64,000 bases of DNA, taken from the NCBI GenBank assembly GCA_017984755.1, contig JAGNYW010000009.1, positions 1 to 64,000 on the forward strand. The letters are read 5' to 3'. Shown here in pieces: positions 1-9,057 of the stretch. The first letter of the stretch is position 1; each line of letters opens with the position of its first letter. The stretch comes from Methyloversatilis sp. GTDB taxonomy: Bacteria; Pseudomonadota; Gammaproteobacteria; Burkholderiales; Rhodocyclaceae. Below the pieces are notes generated by a model. That model searched no databases. It was given only the letters and a program-made list of their open reading frames with translations, and was not told the DNA's origin. A program made the position numbers and the translations under genes.

Positions 1-908
1 CGGTGCACGGCGTCGCCACGATCCCGATCTATCTCTTCTATTCGATGTTCGGATTCCAGCGCGTCGGCGACCTGATCTGGGCGGCCGGCGACCAGCGTTC
101 GCGCGGCTTCCTGATCGGCGGCACGGCCGGGCGCACGACTCTCAACGGCGAGGGCCTGCAGCATGAGGACGGCCACTCGCATCTGTGGTCAGCCGCCATT
201 CCGAACTGCATCAGCTATGACCCGACCTTCTCGTACGAAGTCGCGGTCATCGTGCACGACGGCCTGCGCCGCATGATGGCGGAGCAGGAAGACGTGTTCT
301 ATTACCTCACGGTGATGAACGAGAACTACGAGCACCCGGCGATTCCGGACGGCGCCGAAGCGGACATCCTGAAGGGCATGTACCTGTTCCGCCGCGGTGC
401 CGCCTCCAACGGTCCGCGCGTTCAGCTGACCGGCAGCGGCACCATCTTCCGGGAGGTGATCGCCGCGGCGGAACTGCTGCGCAGCGACTGGGGTGTCGAG
501 GCCGACCTGTGGTCCTGCCCCAGCTTCACCGAGCTGGCGCGCAACGGCGCCGACTGCGCGCGCTGGAACCTGCTCAATCCGCTGGAAGCACCGCGCATGT
601 CGCACGTCGAGCACTGCCTGCGCGATACGCGCGGACCGGTGATCGCCGCAACCGACTACGTGCGTCTGTTCGCCGAGCAGATCCGCGCCTTTGTGCCACG
701 CCGCTACGTGGTGCTGGGTACCGACGGTTTCGGGCGCTCCGACACGCGCGAGGCGCTGCGCGCGCATTTCGAGGTGGACCGGCGCTGGGTGACGGTGGCG
801 GCGCTCAAGGCGCTGGCCGATGACGGTGCGCTCGACCGCACGAAGGTGGCGGAAGCCATCGCGCGCTACGGTCTGGACGTATCGAAGCCCAATCCGCTGT
901 ACGTCTGA
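1..908 (+). CDS. aceE: Pyruvate dehydrogenase E1 component, C-terminal part (cut by window edge)
   Basis: This is the last ~301 residues of a homodimeric, thiamine-diphosphate-dependent pyruvate dehydrogenase E1, an enzyme normally close to 890 residues. The reading frame runs in from the left edge (first complete codon at base 3), so the true start lies outside the window. Typical features of the family's C-terminal half are visible, such as a GRTTLNGEGLQHEDGHS stretch near the left end and a YVVLGTDGFGRSDTR segment near residue 240. E1 decarboxylates pyruvate and reductively acetylates the lipoyl groups of E2. It is followed 175 bp later by aceF and lpdA on the same strand, as expected for a pdh operon. 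Identity is secure; only the N-terminal part is missing. Confidence 0.95.
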   Translation, partial: VHGVATIPIYLFYSMFGFQRVGDLIWAAGDQRSRGFLIGGTAGRTTLNGEGLQHEDGHSHLWSAAIPNCISYDPTFSYEVAVIVHDGLRRMMAEQEDVFYYLTVMNENYEHPAIPDGAEADILKGMYLFRRGAASNGPRVQLTGSGTIFREVIAAAELLRSDWGVEADLWSCPSFTELARNGADCARWNLLNPLEAPRMSHVEHCLRDTRGPVIAATDYVRLFAEQIRAFVPRRYVVLGTDGFGRSDTREALRAHFEVDRRWVTVAALKALADDGALDRTKVAEAIARYGLDVSKPNPLYV

Positions 909-1083
909 GCGAAACAGGCACTTGCCGCAGATCGACGAGAAGATATCCGATGAACATTGATCAGGCCCGACTGGTTTCGACCTTCCCTGCGTCAATCGGA
1001 CTCTTCAATGCATCTCGGCGGCAAAGCCCTCATCGAACACGCCCCGGCCGCATCTGGCGGCCGCATCCGAATGCGAGGCAAGA

Positions 1084-2406
1084 ATGAGCACGATCAATAT
1101 AGAAGTACCCGACATCGGTGACTTCACCGATGTTCCGGTCATCGAAGTCCTGGTCAAACCGGGCGACCGCGTCGAACTGGACGCACCGCTGGTGACACTG
1201 GAATCCGACAAGGCCACGATGGATATCCCGGCGCCGGCAGCCGGCGTGATCGGTCAGATCACGGTGAAGGTCGGTGACCGCGTGTCGCAGGGCGCCACCA
1301 TCGGCACGATGGAAATCGCCGCAGCACCGATCGCCGCCTCCGCCGCACCTGCTGCGGCGGTAGCCAGTCCGGTTGCAGCACCGGTCACGGCTCCCCCCGC
1401 TCCGGCTGCCGTTCCGCCGGTCACGACTGCCGTACAGTTGCCGACGGCAGCGGCCATCGCGCCGGATCGTGTGGGCGGCAACAAGGCGCACGCCAGTCCA
1501 TCGATGCGCGCGTTCGCGCGCGAGCTGGGTGTCGACCTGCTGCGCGTCAAGGCATCCGGCCCGAAAGGGCGGATCACGCGCGAAGACATCAATACCTACG
1601 TCAAGGGCGCGCTGCAGGCCCCGCCATCGGCAGTCGCGTCGGGGTCAGCCGGCGGCAGCGGACTGGATCTGCTGCCCTGGCCGAAGGTCGATTTCGCGAA
1701 GTTCGGCGCAGTCGAGCGCAAACCGTTGTCGCGCATCGGCAAGCTTTCGGCTGCAAACCTGTCGCGCAACTGGGTGATGATTCCGGCGGTTACGTATCAC
1801 GAAGAAGCGGATGTCACCGACCTGGAGGCCTTCCGTCAGCAGATCAATGCCGAACAGGCCAAGGCCGGCGTCAAGCTGACCATGCTGGCCTTCATCATCA
1901 AGGCCGTGTGCTCGGCGCTGAAGAAATTCCCGGAATTCAACAGCTCCATCGACCTGCAGGCCGATGAACCGGCGCTGATCATGAAGCAGTACTGCCACAT
2001 AGGCTTCGCCGCCGACACGCCGGGCGGACTGGTGGTGCCGGTCATCCGCGACGCCGACAGGAAGGGCGTGGCCCAGCTCGCGGCCGAATGCGGCGAGCTG
2101 GCGGCCAAGGCGCGCGACGGCAAGTTGAGCGCGACAGACATGCAGGGCGCCTGCTTCACCGTTTCCAGCGTCGGCGGGCTCGGTGGCACCGGCTTCGCGC
2201 CCATCATCAACGCGCCCGAAGTGGCCATCCTCGGCGTGAGCCGCACGACGATGAAGCCAGTGTGGGACGGCACGGCCTTCCAGCCGCGCCTGATACTGCC
2301 GCTGTCGCTGACCGCGGATCACCGCGTGGTCGACGGCGCCGCTGCTACCCGCTTCAACGCACACGTCGCCGCATTGCTGGCCGACATGCGCCGCGTGCTG
2401 ATGTAA
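1084..2406 (+). CDS. aceF: Dihydrolipoyllysine-residue acetyltransferase (pyruvate dehydrogenase E2)
   Basis: The 440-residue product is the E2 core of the pyruvate dehydrogenase complex and transfers acetyl groups from lipoamide to CoA. One N-terminal lipoyl domain (about 1-75) carries the lipoylation lysine K43 in an ESDKATMDIP context. An Ala/Pro-rich linker follows (about 80-130), then a peripheral-subunit-binding domain starting near ASPSMRAFARELGVD (about 137-172). The catalytic acetyltransferase domain ends with the DHRVVDGAAA motif that holds the active-site His and Asp. E2 proteins carry one to three lipoyl domains, and this one has a single domain. The downstream lpdA starts 10 bp after the stop and supplies another lipoyl domain, so the two genes are almost certainly co-transcribed with aceE. 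Confidence 0.96.
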   Translation: MSTINIEVPDIGDFTDVPVIEVLVKPGDRVELDAPLVTLESDKATMDIPAPAAGVIGQITVKVGDRVSQGATIGTMEIAAAPIAASAAPAAAVASPVAAPVTAPPAPAAVPPVTTAVQLPTAAAIAPDRVGGNKAHASPSMRAFARELGVDLLRVKASGPKGRITREDINTYVKGALQAPPSAVASGSAGGSGLDLLPWPKVDFAKFGAVERKPLSRIGKLSAANLSRNWVMIPAVTYHEEADVTDLEAFRQQINAEQAKAGVKLTMLAFIIKAVCSALKKFPEFNSSIDLQADEPALIMKQYCHIGFAADTPGGLVVPVIRDADRKGVAQLAAECGELAAKARDGKLSATDMQGACFTVSSVGGLGGTGFAPIINAPEVAILGVSRTTMKPVWDGTAFQPRLILPLSLTADHRVVDGAAATRFNAHVAALLADMRRVLM

Positions 2407-2416
2407 GGAGACCGAC

Positions 2417-4195
2417 ATGAGCACACTGACTGTAAAAATCCCCGACATCGGCGACTTCACGGACATCCCCATCATTGAAATCATGGTGAAGCCGGGCGAC
2501 ACGGTGGAGGCCGACGCGCCGCTGATGTCACTCGAGTCCGACAAGGCCACGATGGACATTCCGGCACCGCAGGCCGGCCGCATCGTCGAACTGCTGGTGA
2601 AGGCCGGCGACCGCGTGTCCGAAGGCAGCGTGGTGCTGACGATGGAATCGGCAGGCGTGTCCGCGGCTGCCGCGGCGCCGCCTGCCGCCCCTGCCACGAC
2701 GCCGGCACCCGCTCCAGCCACCACTCCGGTCGCCGCCACAGGCAGCGCACCGGCCAGGGCCGATGAAAGCTGCGCCGTGCTGGTGATCGGCGGCGGCCCA
2801 GGCGGCTATTCGGCCGCCTTCCGCGCAGCCGACCTCGGGCTGGATGTGATCATCGTCGAGCGCTACGCGACGCTGGGCGGCGTGTGCCTGAACGTCGGCT
2901 GCATTCCGTCGAAAGCGCTGCTGCACGTCGCCGCGGTGGCCGACGAGGCGGAGGCGCTGGCTGCACACGGCATCAAGTTCGGCGCGCGCGAGATCGATCT
3001 GGGTGCCTTGCGCGGCTGGAAGGACAAGGTCGTCGGCAAACTGACCGGCGGCCTGGCCGGCATGGCCCGGGCACGCAAGGTCAAGGTCATGCGCGGCACG
3101 GCGCAGTTCGTCGATCCGCACCATGTCGAGGTCGCACTGACGTCGGGCGACGGCAGGCAGACGACCGGCGAAGTGAAGGTACTGAATTTCGGGCACTGCA
3201 TCGTCGCGGCCGGCAGTCAGTCGGTGAAGCTGCCCTTCATGCCGGTCGATCCGCGCGTCGTCGACTCGACCGGCGCACTGCTGCTCGCCGACATCCCGAA
3301 ACGCATGCTGGTCATCGGCGGCGGCATCATCGGCCTCGAAATGGCGACCGTCTATTCAACGCTGGGCGCGCGCATCGAGGTGGTGGAAATGACCGGGGGG
3401 CTGATGCAGGGTGCCGATCGCGATCTGGTCAAGGTGTGGGAAAAGAGGAACGCGCACCGCTTCGACGCCGTCATGCTGAACACCCGCGTCAACGGCGCCG
3501 AGGCGACGCCCGACGGCATCAGGGTCAGCTTCGAAGGTGCGAAGGCGCCGGCCGCTCCGCAGACCTACGACCGTGTGCTGGTCGCAGTCGGCCGCACGCC
3601 CAATGGCCGCACGCTGAACGCCGAAGCCGCCGGACTGCAGGTGACCGAGCGCGGTTTCATCGCGGTCGATAGCCAGATGCGCACCAATCTGGCGCACATC
3701 CACGCCATCGGCGACATCGTCGGCCAGCCCATGCTGGCGCACAAGGCGGTGCATGAAGGCCATGTCGCGGCGGAAGTGATCGCCGGGCACAAGCGCCATT
3801 TCGACGCCACCGTGATCCCGTCGGTCGCCTATACCGACCCGGAAGTTGCGTGGGTCGGTCTGACAGAGGACGAAGCGAAAGCACAGGGACAGACAGTGAC
3901 CGTCGGGAAATTCCCGTGGGCTGCAAGTGGTCGCGCCATTGCGAACGGGCGCGACGAAGGCTTCACCAAGCTGCTGTTCGATGCCGCGACGCATCGCATC
4001 GTCGGCGGCGGCATCGTCGGCGTATCAGCCGGGGACATGATCGGCGAAGTCGCACTGGCGATCGAGATGGGGGCCGATGCGGTCGATATCGGTCACACCA
4101 TCCACCCGCATCCGACGCTGGGGGAAAGCATCGGTCTGGCGGCGGAGGTGGCGGAAGGCAGTTGCACAGACCTGCCGCCGCTCAAACGTGCCTGA
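2417..4195 (+). CDS. lpdA: Dihydrolipoyl dehydrogenase with N-terminal lipoyl domain (E3)
   Basis: This 592-residue flavoprotein reoxidises dihydrolipoamide with NAD+ and completes the pyruvate dehydrogenase complex. Residues 1-75 form a lipoyl domain nearly identical in layout to that of AceF, with K43 in ESDKATMDIP. After a Pro/Ala linker comes the FAD-binding VIGGGPGGYSAA motif (from about residue 121). The redox-active disulfide is in GGVCLNVGCIPSK (cysteines near 156 and 161), the NAD-binding motif is VIGGGIIGLEMA, and the C-terminal HPHPTLGES contains the His-Glu pair. Ordinary E3 is about 470 residues, and the extra length is the lipoyl domain. The start follows an AAGGAG ribosome binding site 10 bp after aceF. 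Confidence 0.96.
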   Translation: MSTLTVKIPDIGDFTDIPIIEIMVKPGDTVEADAPLMSLESDKATMDIPAPQAGRIVELLVKAGDRVSEGSVVLTMESAGVSAAAAAPPAAPATTPAPAPATTPVAATGSAPARADESCAVLVIGGGPGGYSAAFRAADLGLDVIIVERYATLGGVCLNVGCIPSKALLHVAAVADEAEALAAHGIKFGAREIDLGALRGWKDKVVGKLTGGLAGMARARKVKVMRGTAQFVDPHHVEVALTSGDGRQTTGEVKVLNFGHCIVAAGSQSVKLPFMPVDPRVVDSTGALLLADIPKRMLVIGGGIIGLEMATVYSTLGARIEVVEMTGGLMQGADRDLVKVWEKRNAHRFDAVMLNTRVNGAEATPDGIRVSFEGAKAPAAPQTYDRVLVAVGRTPNGRTLNAEAAGLQVTERGFIAVDSQMRTNLAHIHAIGDIVGQPMLAHKAVHEGHVAAEVIAGHKRHFDATVIPSVAYTDPEVAWVGLTEDEAKAQGQTVTVGKFPWAASGRAIANGRDEGFTKLLFDAATHRIVGGGIVGVSAGDMIGEVALAIEMGADAVDIGHTIHPHPTLGESIGLAAEVAEGSCTDLPPLKRA

Positions 4196-4444
4196 AAGAT
4201 CGAGAGTTGTCAGAATTCTTTACAGCTCACTCATCCGCCCATCTGACGCATGGATGCAAGGCACTGAATACGTGTGTTTTTCTAAAAAAAACCATCGCGG
4301 CATCTTTTTTGCTTTGCCATGGGTGAGAGCATCAAGTTCAGCGTCACTTGTGTCTTTGGGTTACGAGTGTGACGCATTGACTTAACGCCTGCGTGGTTTT
4401 TGGCGAACCTAGCCATACTTGCAAGCTCATCGGGCAGAGATTTC

Positions 4445-5290
4445 ATGAATCAGATCAACGAAAACAACGATAGCGAACGTCAGGGCGAACAGCCTTCGAC
4501 CATTCAAGGTGCGTCGCAAACCCGACGCCGCTTCGTTTCCGGCAGCCTGAGTGCGGCACCGGTTCTTCTCGCACTGCAGTCGTCATCTGCGCTCGCCACG
4601 ACCTGCCGCACGCCGTCGCGCATGATGTCGGGCAACCTGAGCAATCACGGCGACAAGACGACCTGCATGGCAGGACGTTCGCCGGGTTTCTGGGTACAGC
4701 CGCAGAAATTCGGAGAATGGCGCGTTGATAAGCCGACACTGCAGGAGCGGAAACTCAATCCGTCCCCGTCCTGGAGAGACATCACCTCAGGGTCGCCGTC
4801 ACTCGAAAAATTCACCTATACGTCGCTGCCGCCCGCTCAGGGCGACTGCCGTGTCAAGCCGGCAGATGACGCAAATCCTGTGAGCGTTGATTTCGGCGCA
4901 ATGTTCGAAGACATCTTCGTGCATCGCCGTAGCATGAACAACGTTCTTCCGTCGCCCGTAAAGGCGTCGGAACTCGGTACCAAGGCACCGGTGGTCGACA
5001 CCTTCCGCAAGATTTCCTTCTGGGAAATTCTTGCTTACCCGACCCAACTGGGCATTGATGCCGTTACCGCACAGCTTGCACGGCACTGCATCGCAGCTTA
5101 TTTGAACGCCCTGATGGCGGAGGCGACCGGGCAGTTCTATCCCATCACCTCGCAACAGGCGATCTACATGTGGCAGGACGGATCCGCGGGCGGCTACTGC
5201 GCGATCGATAACTGCTCGGCGCCCTGGTCGGCCGCGCAGATCATCGATTACATCAAGAGTACTTTTGACGGTCAGTTCATGGACTATTGA
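4445..5290 (+). CDS. Putative Tat-exported protein of unknown function, first gene of the HprK-related kinase operon
   Basis: I do not recognise this 281-residue protein. ATG 4445 is preferred over an in-frame TTG at 4400 because it sits after an AGAG-type ribosome binding site and puts a signal sequence near the N terminus. After about 25 polar residues there is a twin-arginine-like motif TRRRFVSG, a hydrophobic stretch and an SSALA cleavage-like site, so Tat export is plausible. The mature part has scattered cysteines (TTCRTP, KTTCMAG, GDCRV, ARHCIAA, GYCAIDNCSAPW) and many aromatic residues. No enzyme motif is evident. Its stop overlaps the start of the PqqD-like gene by one base (TGATG), which ties it to the kinase and nucleotidyltransferase downstream. 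By position it is a candidate substrate of that machinery; this is inference. Confidence 0.7.
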   Translation: MNQINENNDSERQGEQPSTIQGASQTRRRFVSGSLSAAPVLLALQSSSALATTCRTPSRMMSGNLSNHGDKTTCMAGRSPGFWVQPQKFGEWRVDKPTLQERKLNPSPSWRDITSGSPSLEKFTYTSLPPAQGDCRVKPADDANPVSVDFGAMFEDIFVHRRSMNNVLPSPVKASELGTKAPVVDTFRKISFWEILAYPTQLGIDAVTAQLARHCIAAYLNALMAEATGQFYPITSQQAIYMWQDGSAGGYCAIDNCSAPWSAAQIIDYIKSTFDGQFMDY

Positions 5291-5583
5291 TGTTTTCGGC
5301 TGTCGTGGAACAGCGCTGGAGCCTGCATGACAGGCTACAGCGCTCTGCTGACTGGGACGACGGTATTGCCGTCTGGCACGAGCAGACCGGGCAGACTGTT
5401 GCTCTCGCGCCGTTCGCTGCAGCCGTGTTCTCGCAACTCGAAGCATCAGGCTGCGCCGGGCACGATGAGATAGTTGACACGCTCTCCCGCGATGAATCAG
5501 GCGATCGTGACCGAATCGCCCTGCTTGTGGCGCAAACACTTCTAGAATTCGAGCGGCTGGATATTGCTTTCCGCCACTCTTGA
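5290..5583 (+). CDS. PqqD-like protein (HPr-rel-A-type peptide-binding partner)
   Basis: A 97-residue protein with the layout of PqqD-like domains: an N-terminal beta-rich part (IAVWHEQTGQTVAL), a helix with APFAAAVFSQLE, and a C-terminal helical part starting at HDEIVDTLSRD. PqqD-type domains bind leader peptides or substrate proteins and present them to modifying enzymes. Here the neighbour is an HprK-related kinase, and paired PqqD-like/HprK-related genes are a known but functionally unresolved combination. The ATG at 5290 overlaps the previous stop by one base, and the 3' end overlaps the kinase gene by four bases, so the genes are probably translationally coupled. Assignment rests on size, residue pattern and context rather than on a diagnostic motif. 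Confidence 0.72.
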   Translation: MFSAVVEQRWSLHDRLQRSADWDDGIAVWHEQTGQTVALAPFAAAVFSQLEASGCAGHDEIVDTLSRDESGDRDRIALLVAQTLLEFERLDIAFRHS

Positions 5584-6488
5584 TACTTTCCGAACTTACC
5601 GAAAACGACCTGCGCGCCAGACTGGCCGGCGGACTGACCCTGCGGATTGCACCCGTGGCGGTGCGCGTCCATTCGTCCATTGCATCGGTTGCCACCGGGC
5701 TGGCCGCCCATTACGGCGAACATGACGTTCTGGATGACGACGCGTTCGCCGATTTTCACATCGGGCTGCACCGCCCGCCCGGACTGAGGCATTTCTTCCG
5801 TCCGCAGGTGGACTTCCTGTTCGATGCGGAAAAGCCTTTCAAGCCCCTGCCGCTGGACCAGGCCTACCCGTTCTTCGAATGGGGTCTCAACTGGTGCATG
5901 GCAAACAGCTATCACCGCTTCGTGGTCATGCACGCGGCGGTCGTTGAGCGCAACGGCTTTGCCGTCGTGTTGCCGGCGCCACCCGGCTCCGGCAAGAGCA
6001 CCTTGTGCGCTGCGCTGGTGTGCAACGGCTGGCGGCTGTTTTCCGACGAGCTCGCCCTGTGCGCACCCGGCTGCACGGCACTGGTGCCGATGCCGAGGCC
6101 GGTTTGCCTGAAGAACGAATCGATCGACATCATCGCCCGACACTTCGGCGCCCGCATCGGCGATCGGATAAGCGACACGCGCAAGGGCGACATCGCCTAT
6201 CTGCCGCAGCCTGCCGGCGCGACACATGGCGCCGACCGGGTCGCCGAACCGCGCTGGATCATCTTTCCGAAATATGTGGCCGGCAGTCCGCTTGCGGTCA
6301 GCCCGGTCTCGAAGCCGGAAACGGTCGTGCAGCTCGCCGAACAATGCTTCAACTACCCGGTGCTCGGCGGCGAAGCCTTCGACACGGTGTGCGCGATGGT
6401 CGATCAGTCCGAATGCCTGTCGCTCAGCTACAGCCGTTTCGATGACGTACTCGCGTGGTTCGACCGCAAGGCGGATGAAATTGGCTGA
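5580..6488 (+). CDS. HprK-related kinase
   Basis: A 302-residue P-loop kinase related to HPr(Ser) kinase/phosphorylase. The Walker A motif APPGSGKST lies near residues 133-142 and is followed by a FSDELALCAPG segment resembling the HprK Walker-B/acidic region. No N-terminal DRTGG-type domain of classical HprK is apparent, and no HPr or PTS gene lies nearby. The kinase probably phosphorylates Ser/Thr in a dedicated partner rather than HPr. The best start is TTG 5580, which overlaps the PqqD-like stop (TTGA), giving tight coupling; no better ATG exists near the N terminus. The gene overlaps the next one by 14 bp. Related kinases phosphorylate the precursor in some lasso-peptide clusters, but no lasso cyclase or protease is present here. 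Confidence 0.78.
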   Translation: MILSELTENDLRARLAGGLTLRIAPVAVRVHSSIASVATGLAAHYGEHDVLDDDAFADFHIGLHRPPGLRHFFRPQVDFLFDAEKPFKPLPLDQAYPFFEWGLNWCMANSYHRFVVMHAAVVERNGFAVVLPAPPGSGKSTLCAALVCNGWRLFSDELALCAPGCTALVPMPRPVCLKNESIDIIARHFGARIGDRISDTRKGDIAYLPQPAGATHGADRVAEPRWIIFPKYVAGSPLAVSPVSKPETVVQLAEQCFNYPVLGGEAFDTVCAMVDQSECLSLSYSRFDDVLAWFDRKADEIG

Positions 6489-7575
6489 GCGCCCGCTTCT
6501 GGTCGATGTGCTGCTGCAACCGGAGCGCGTGGCAGGCCTCGGCGGACGCGAACTGGACCTTCTGCTTCGTCAGGCGCGGGTGGCCCGCCTGATCGCCCGT
6601 CTGCAGGTCGTGCTGCAGGACGCAGGCCTCGTCGACCGTCTGCCGGTCGAATTTCGCCACCATCTGGATGCAGCCGGGCGGGCACTCGCTCATCAGCACC
6701 GCGCCCTCGACCACGAACTGGACCGATTCGTCGAACTGTTCGGGCCGATGGGCATCGAGCCCGTTCTGCTGAAGGGCGCAGCCTATGTTGCAGCCGGTCT
6801 CGACGCCGGGCGCGGGCGGACGTTCAGCGATATCGACATCCTCGTGCCCGTCGGACGCATCGCCGACGTCGAGTCCCGTCTGATGCTCGACGGCTGGGCG
6901 TGCACGATGCGCGACGAATACGATCAGCGCTACTACCGGACATGGATGCACGAGATTCCACCGCTCACCCACATGAAGCGAGGCACGTCGCTTGACGTTC
7001 ACCACGCGATCACGCCGCTGACCGCTCGCATCCGGGCCGATTCGGAAGCCATGCTCGCCATGGCCCGACCGCTCGACGGCCGCCCCGGCCTGCGCACCCT
7101 GTGTCCGGCCGACCGCTTCCTGCACAGCGCAGCCCACCTCTTTCTGGACGGCGACTTCGACGCCGGGCTGCGCGACATGTTCGACCTGCGCAGCCTGCTG
7201 CAGGAAGGACGCGCAGCCGATCCGGCTTTTTCCGCGGCACTCGGACGTCGCGCGGGCGAAGTCGGCCTCGAATTGCCGCTGGGCTATGCGCTGCACTATC
7301 TCGAACACCTTCTCGAAGTCCGCGACCTCGACGAGGTGCGTTCGGCCATGACGCGGCCGGTGCCGCGTGGCTTGAGGCTCGCCTGGATGGACAGCCTGTT
7401 TTCCCGGGTGCTGGTGCCGCACCACCCGAGTTGCGCCGATGCCCTGACGTCCTCCGCAAAACAGGCCCTCTACGTGCGCGGACACTGGTTGCGCATGCCC
7501 CTGCACCTTCTTTTGGCGCATCTGACGCGCAAAGCCTTGCGTCGGGAGGAGGAGAGCCCGGACAATCCGGGTTAA
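6475..7575 (+). CDS. Nucleotidyltransferase-family protein of the HprK-related operon
   Basis: A 366-residue protein with a nucleotidyltransferase-type active site. It has a VLLKGAAY segment (about 99) followed by [10 protein letters not shown] (about 116-125), whose two aspartates match the D-x-D metal-binding pattern of this fold (the NTP_transf_5-like group). A C-terminal helical region contains [12 protein letters not shown]. The frame is open upstream, but ATG 6475 is the sensible start because longer versions run deep inside the kinase gene. The overlap with the kinase is 14 bp. In some lasso-peptide clusters a homologous nucleotidyltransferase further modifies a kinase-phosphorylated serine, which suggests sequential tailoring here. 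The donor and acceptor are unknown. Confidence 0.75.
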   Translation: MKLAERPLLVDVLLQPERVAGLGGRELDLLLRQARVARLIARLQVVLQDAGLVDRLPVEFRHHLDAAGRALAHQHRALDHELDRFVELFGPMGIEPVLLKGAAYVAAGLDAGRGRTFSDIDILVPVGRIADVESRLMLDGWACTMRDEYDQRYYRTWMHEIPPLTHMKRGTSLDVHHAITPLTARIRADSEAMLAMARPLDGRPGLRTLCPADRFLHSAAHLFLDGDFDAGLRDMFDLRSLLQEGRAADPAFSAALGRRAGEVGLELPLGYALHYLEHLLEVRDLDEVRSAMTRPVPRGLRLAWMDSLFSRVLVPHHPSCADALTSSAKQALYVRGHWLRMPLHLLLAHLTRKALRREEESPDNPG

Positions 7576-7591
7576 GCCCTCACACCTGCAC

Positions 7592-8272
7592 ATGAACATG
7601 ACCACCCAGGACGAACTGAAACGCCAGACTGCGATCGCAGCGCTCGATCATGTGATCGCCGGAGAATTTCTCGGCGTCGGCACCGGATCGACCGCCAACC
7701 ACTTCATCGATGGACTCGCAGCGCGCAGGATTGCGATCACGGGAGCCATCGCCAGTTCCGAAGCATCGGCTGCGCGCCTGCGCAGTCACGGGATTCCGGT
7801 GCTCACGCTCGACGAAGTGATCGCGTCCGGCAGACGCATCCCGGTCTATGTCGACGGCGCCGACGAAATCGATCCCGGCCTGCACATGATCAAGGGCGGT
7901 GGTGGCGCGCTGACGCGTGAAAAGATCGTCGCGGCGGCCTCCGACTGTTTCGTCTGCATCGCCGACGGTTCGAAGTGCGTCGAGGTGATGGGACGATTCC
8001 CGCTGCCGATCGAGGTGATTCCGATGGCACTCCGACTGGTGGAGCGCGAGCTGTGCAAGCTCGGAGGCACGCCGAAGCTGCGCGAAGGCTTCGTGACGGA
8101 CAACGGCAACCTCATCCTGGACGTATCCGGCCTGCAGATTACCGATCCTGTCGCATTCGAAAGCGAACTTGATCATCTGACGGGTACAGTGACGAACGGA
8201 CTGTTCGCGCGCCGCCGTGCCGACATCGCGCTGATTTCATCGGCAGATGGCGTACGCACTCTGCGCGCGTAA
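7592..8272 (+). CDS. rpiA: Ribose-5-phosphate isomerase A
   Basis: A 226-residue cytosolic enzyme that interconverts ribose 5-phosphate and ribulose 5-phosphate. The family motifs are visible: [12 protein letters not shown] near the N terminus (phosphate-binding), YVDGADEID around residue 87 with catalytic acidic residues, and [11 protein letters not shown] just after it. Length matches the family (about 220). The start could be ATG 7592 or the second ATG at 7598. It begins 16 bp after the nucleotidyltransferase gene and could be read through from it. It also supplies ribulose 5-phosphate, the substrate of the phosphoribulokinase encoded later in the window. Confidence 0.95.
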   Translation: MNMTTQDELKRQTAIAALDHVIAGEFLGVGTGSTANHFIDGLAARRIAITGAIASSEASAARLRSHGIPVLTLDEVIASGRRIPVYVDGADEIDPGLHMIKGGGGALTREKIVAAASDCFVCIADGSKCVEVMGRFPLPIEVIPMALRLVERELCKLGGTPKLREGFVTDNGNLILDVSGLQITDPVAFESELDHLTGTVTNGLFARRRADIALISSADGVRTLRA

Positions 8273-8349
8273 CGCACTTGCAAGCGCCTGAAAAAACCTC
8301 CCGGCAATACGCCTGAATTCGAAGCCCCGATCCGGAAGCACTGACAGAC

Positions 8350-9051
8350 ATGAGCGAACACATTTCCAAGCGCTACGACCACGAACTCGAGGGTGTGCGG
8401 ACCGGCCTGCTGCAGATGGGCGGCCTCATCGAGCAGCAGATCGAGCACGCCATGCGTGGTGTGATCGACCGCAACCTGCCGCTTCTGGAAGAGGTCATCG
8501 CCAACGACAAGAAGGTCAACGCGATGGAAATCGAGCTGGACGATGCCTGCAATCACCTGATTGCGAAGCGTCAACCGGCCGCCAGCGACCTGCGGGTGAT
8601 CATGTCGGTGGTCAAGACCATCACCGACCTGGAACGGATCGGTGATGAGGCAAAGAAGATCGCCAAGATGGGGCGCCACATTCTGGAATCCGATGCGATA
8701 TTCGCGCCATCCGTCGAACTGCGCCATGCGGCAGGTCTGGCGACGGAAATGCTGCGCCGTACGCTCGATGCGCTGGCTCGCATGGATGTCGCAGGGGCAA
8801 CGGAGGTCGTGCGTCGCGATCGCGAGGTCGATGCCGAATTCAAATCGATCGTGCGTCAGCTCATCACATTCATGATGGAAGATCCACGCACGATTTCCTG
8901 CGGGCTGGACATGGTGTTCATCGCCAAGGCCATCGAACGCATCGGCGACCACTCGAAGAACATGGCGCAATACGTGGTGTTCATGGTCAACGGTACGGAT
9001 GTGCGACATGGCGGTCTGGCTGCGATGGAAGCGGCCGCCGCCGGCAAGTAA
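8350..9051 (+). CDS. phoU: Phosphate signalling complex protein PhoU
   Basis: A 233-residue all-helical protein with the two tandem PhoU repeats, each ending in a metal-binding E-x-x-x-D pattern (ERIGDEAKKIAK near residue 97 and ERIGDHSKNMAQY near 197). PhoU links the Pst phosphate transporter to the PhoR sensor kinase and keeps the Pho regulon off when phosphate is plentiful. No pst, phoB or phoR genes are next to it, so it stands apart from its usual partners. A polyphosphate-using enzyme (13788-15260) is nearby but separate. Length and both repeats fit the family fully. Confidence 0.94.
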   Translation: MSEHISKRYDHELEGVRTGLLQMGGLIEQQIEHAMRGVIDRNLPLLEEVIANDKKVNAMEIELDDACNHLIAKRQPAASDLRVIMSVVKTITDLERIGDEAKKIAKMGRHILESDAIFAPSVELRHAAGLATEMLRRTLDALARMDVAGATEVVRRDREVDAEFKSIVRQLITFMMEDPRTISCGLDMVFIAKAIERIGDHSKNMAQYVVFMVNGTDVRHGGLAAMEAAAAGK

Positions 9052-9057
9052 CCCGGT

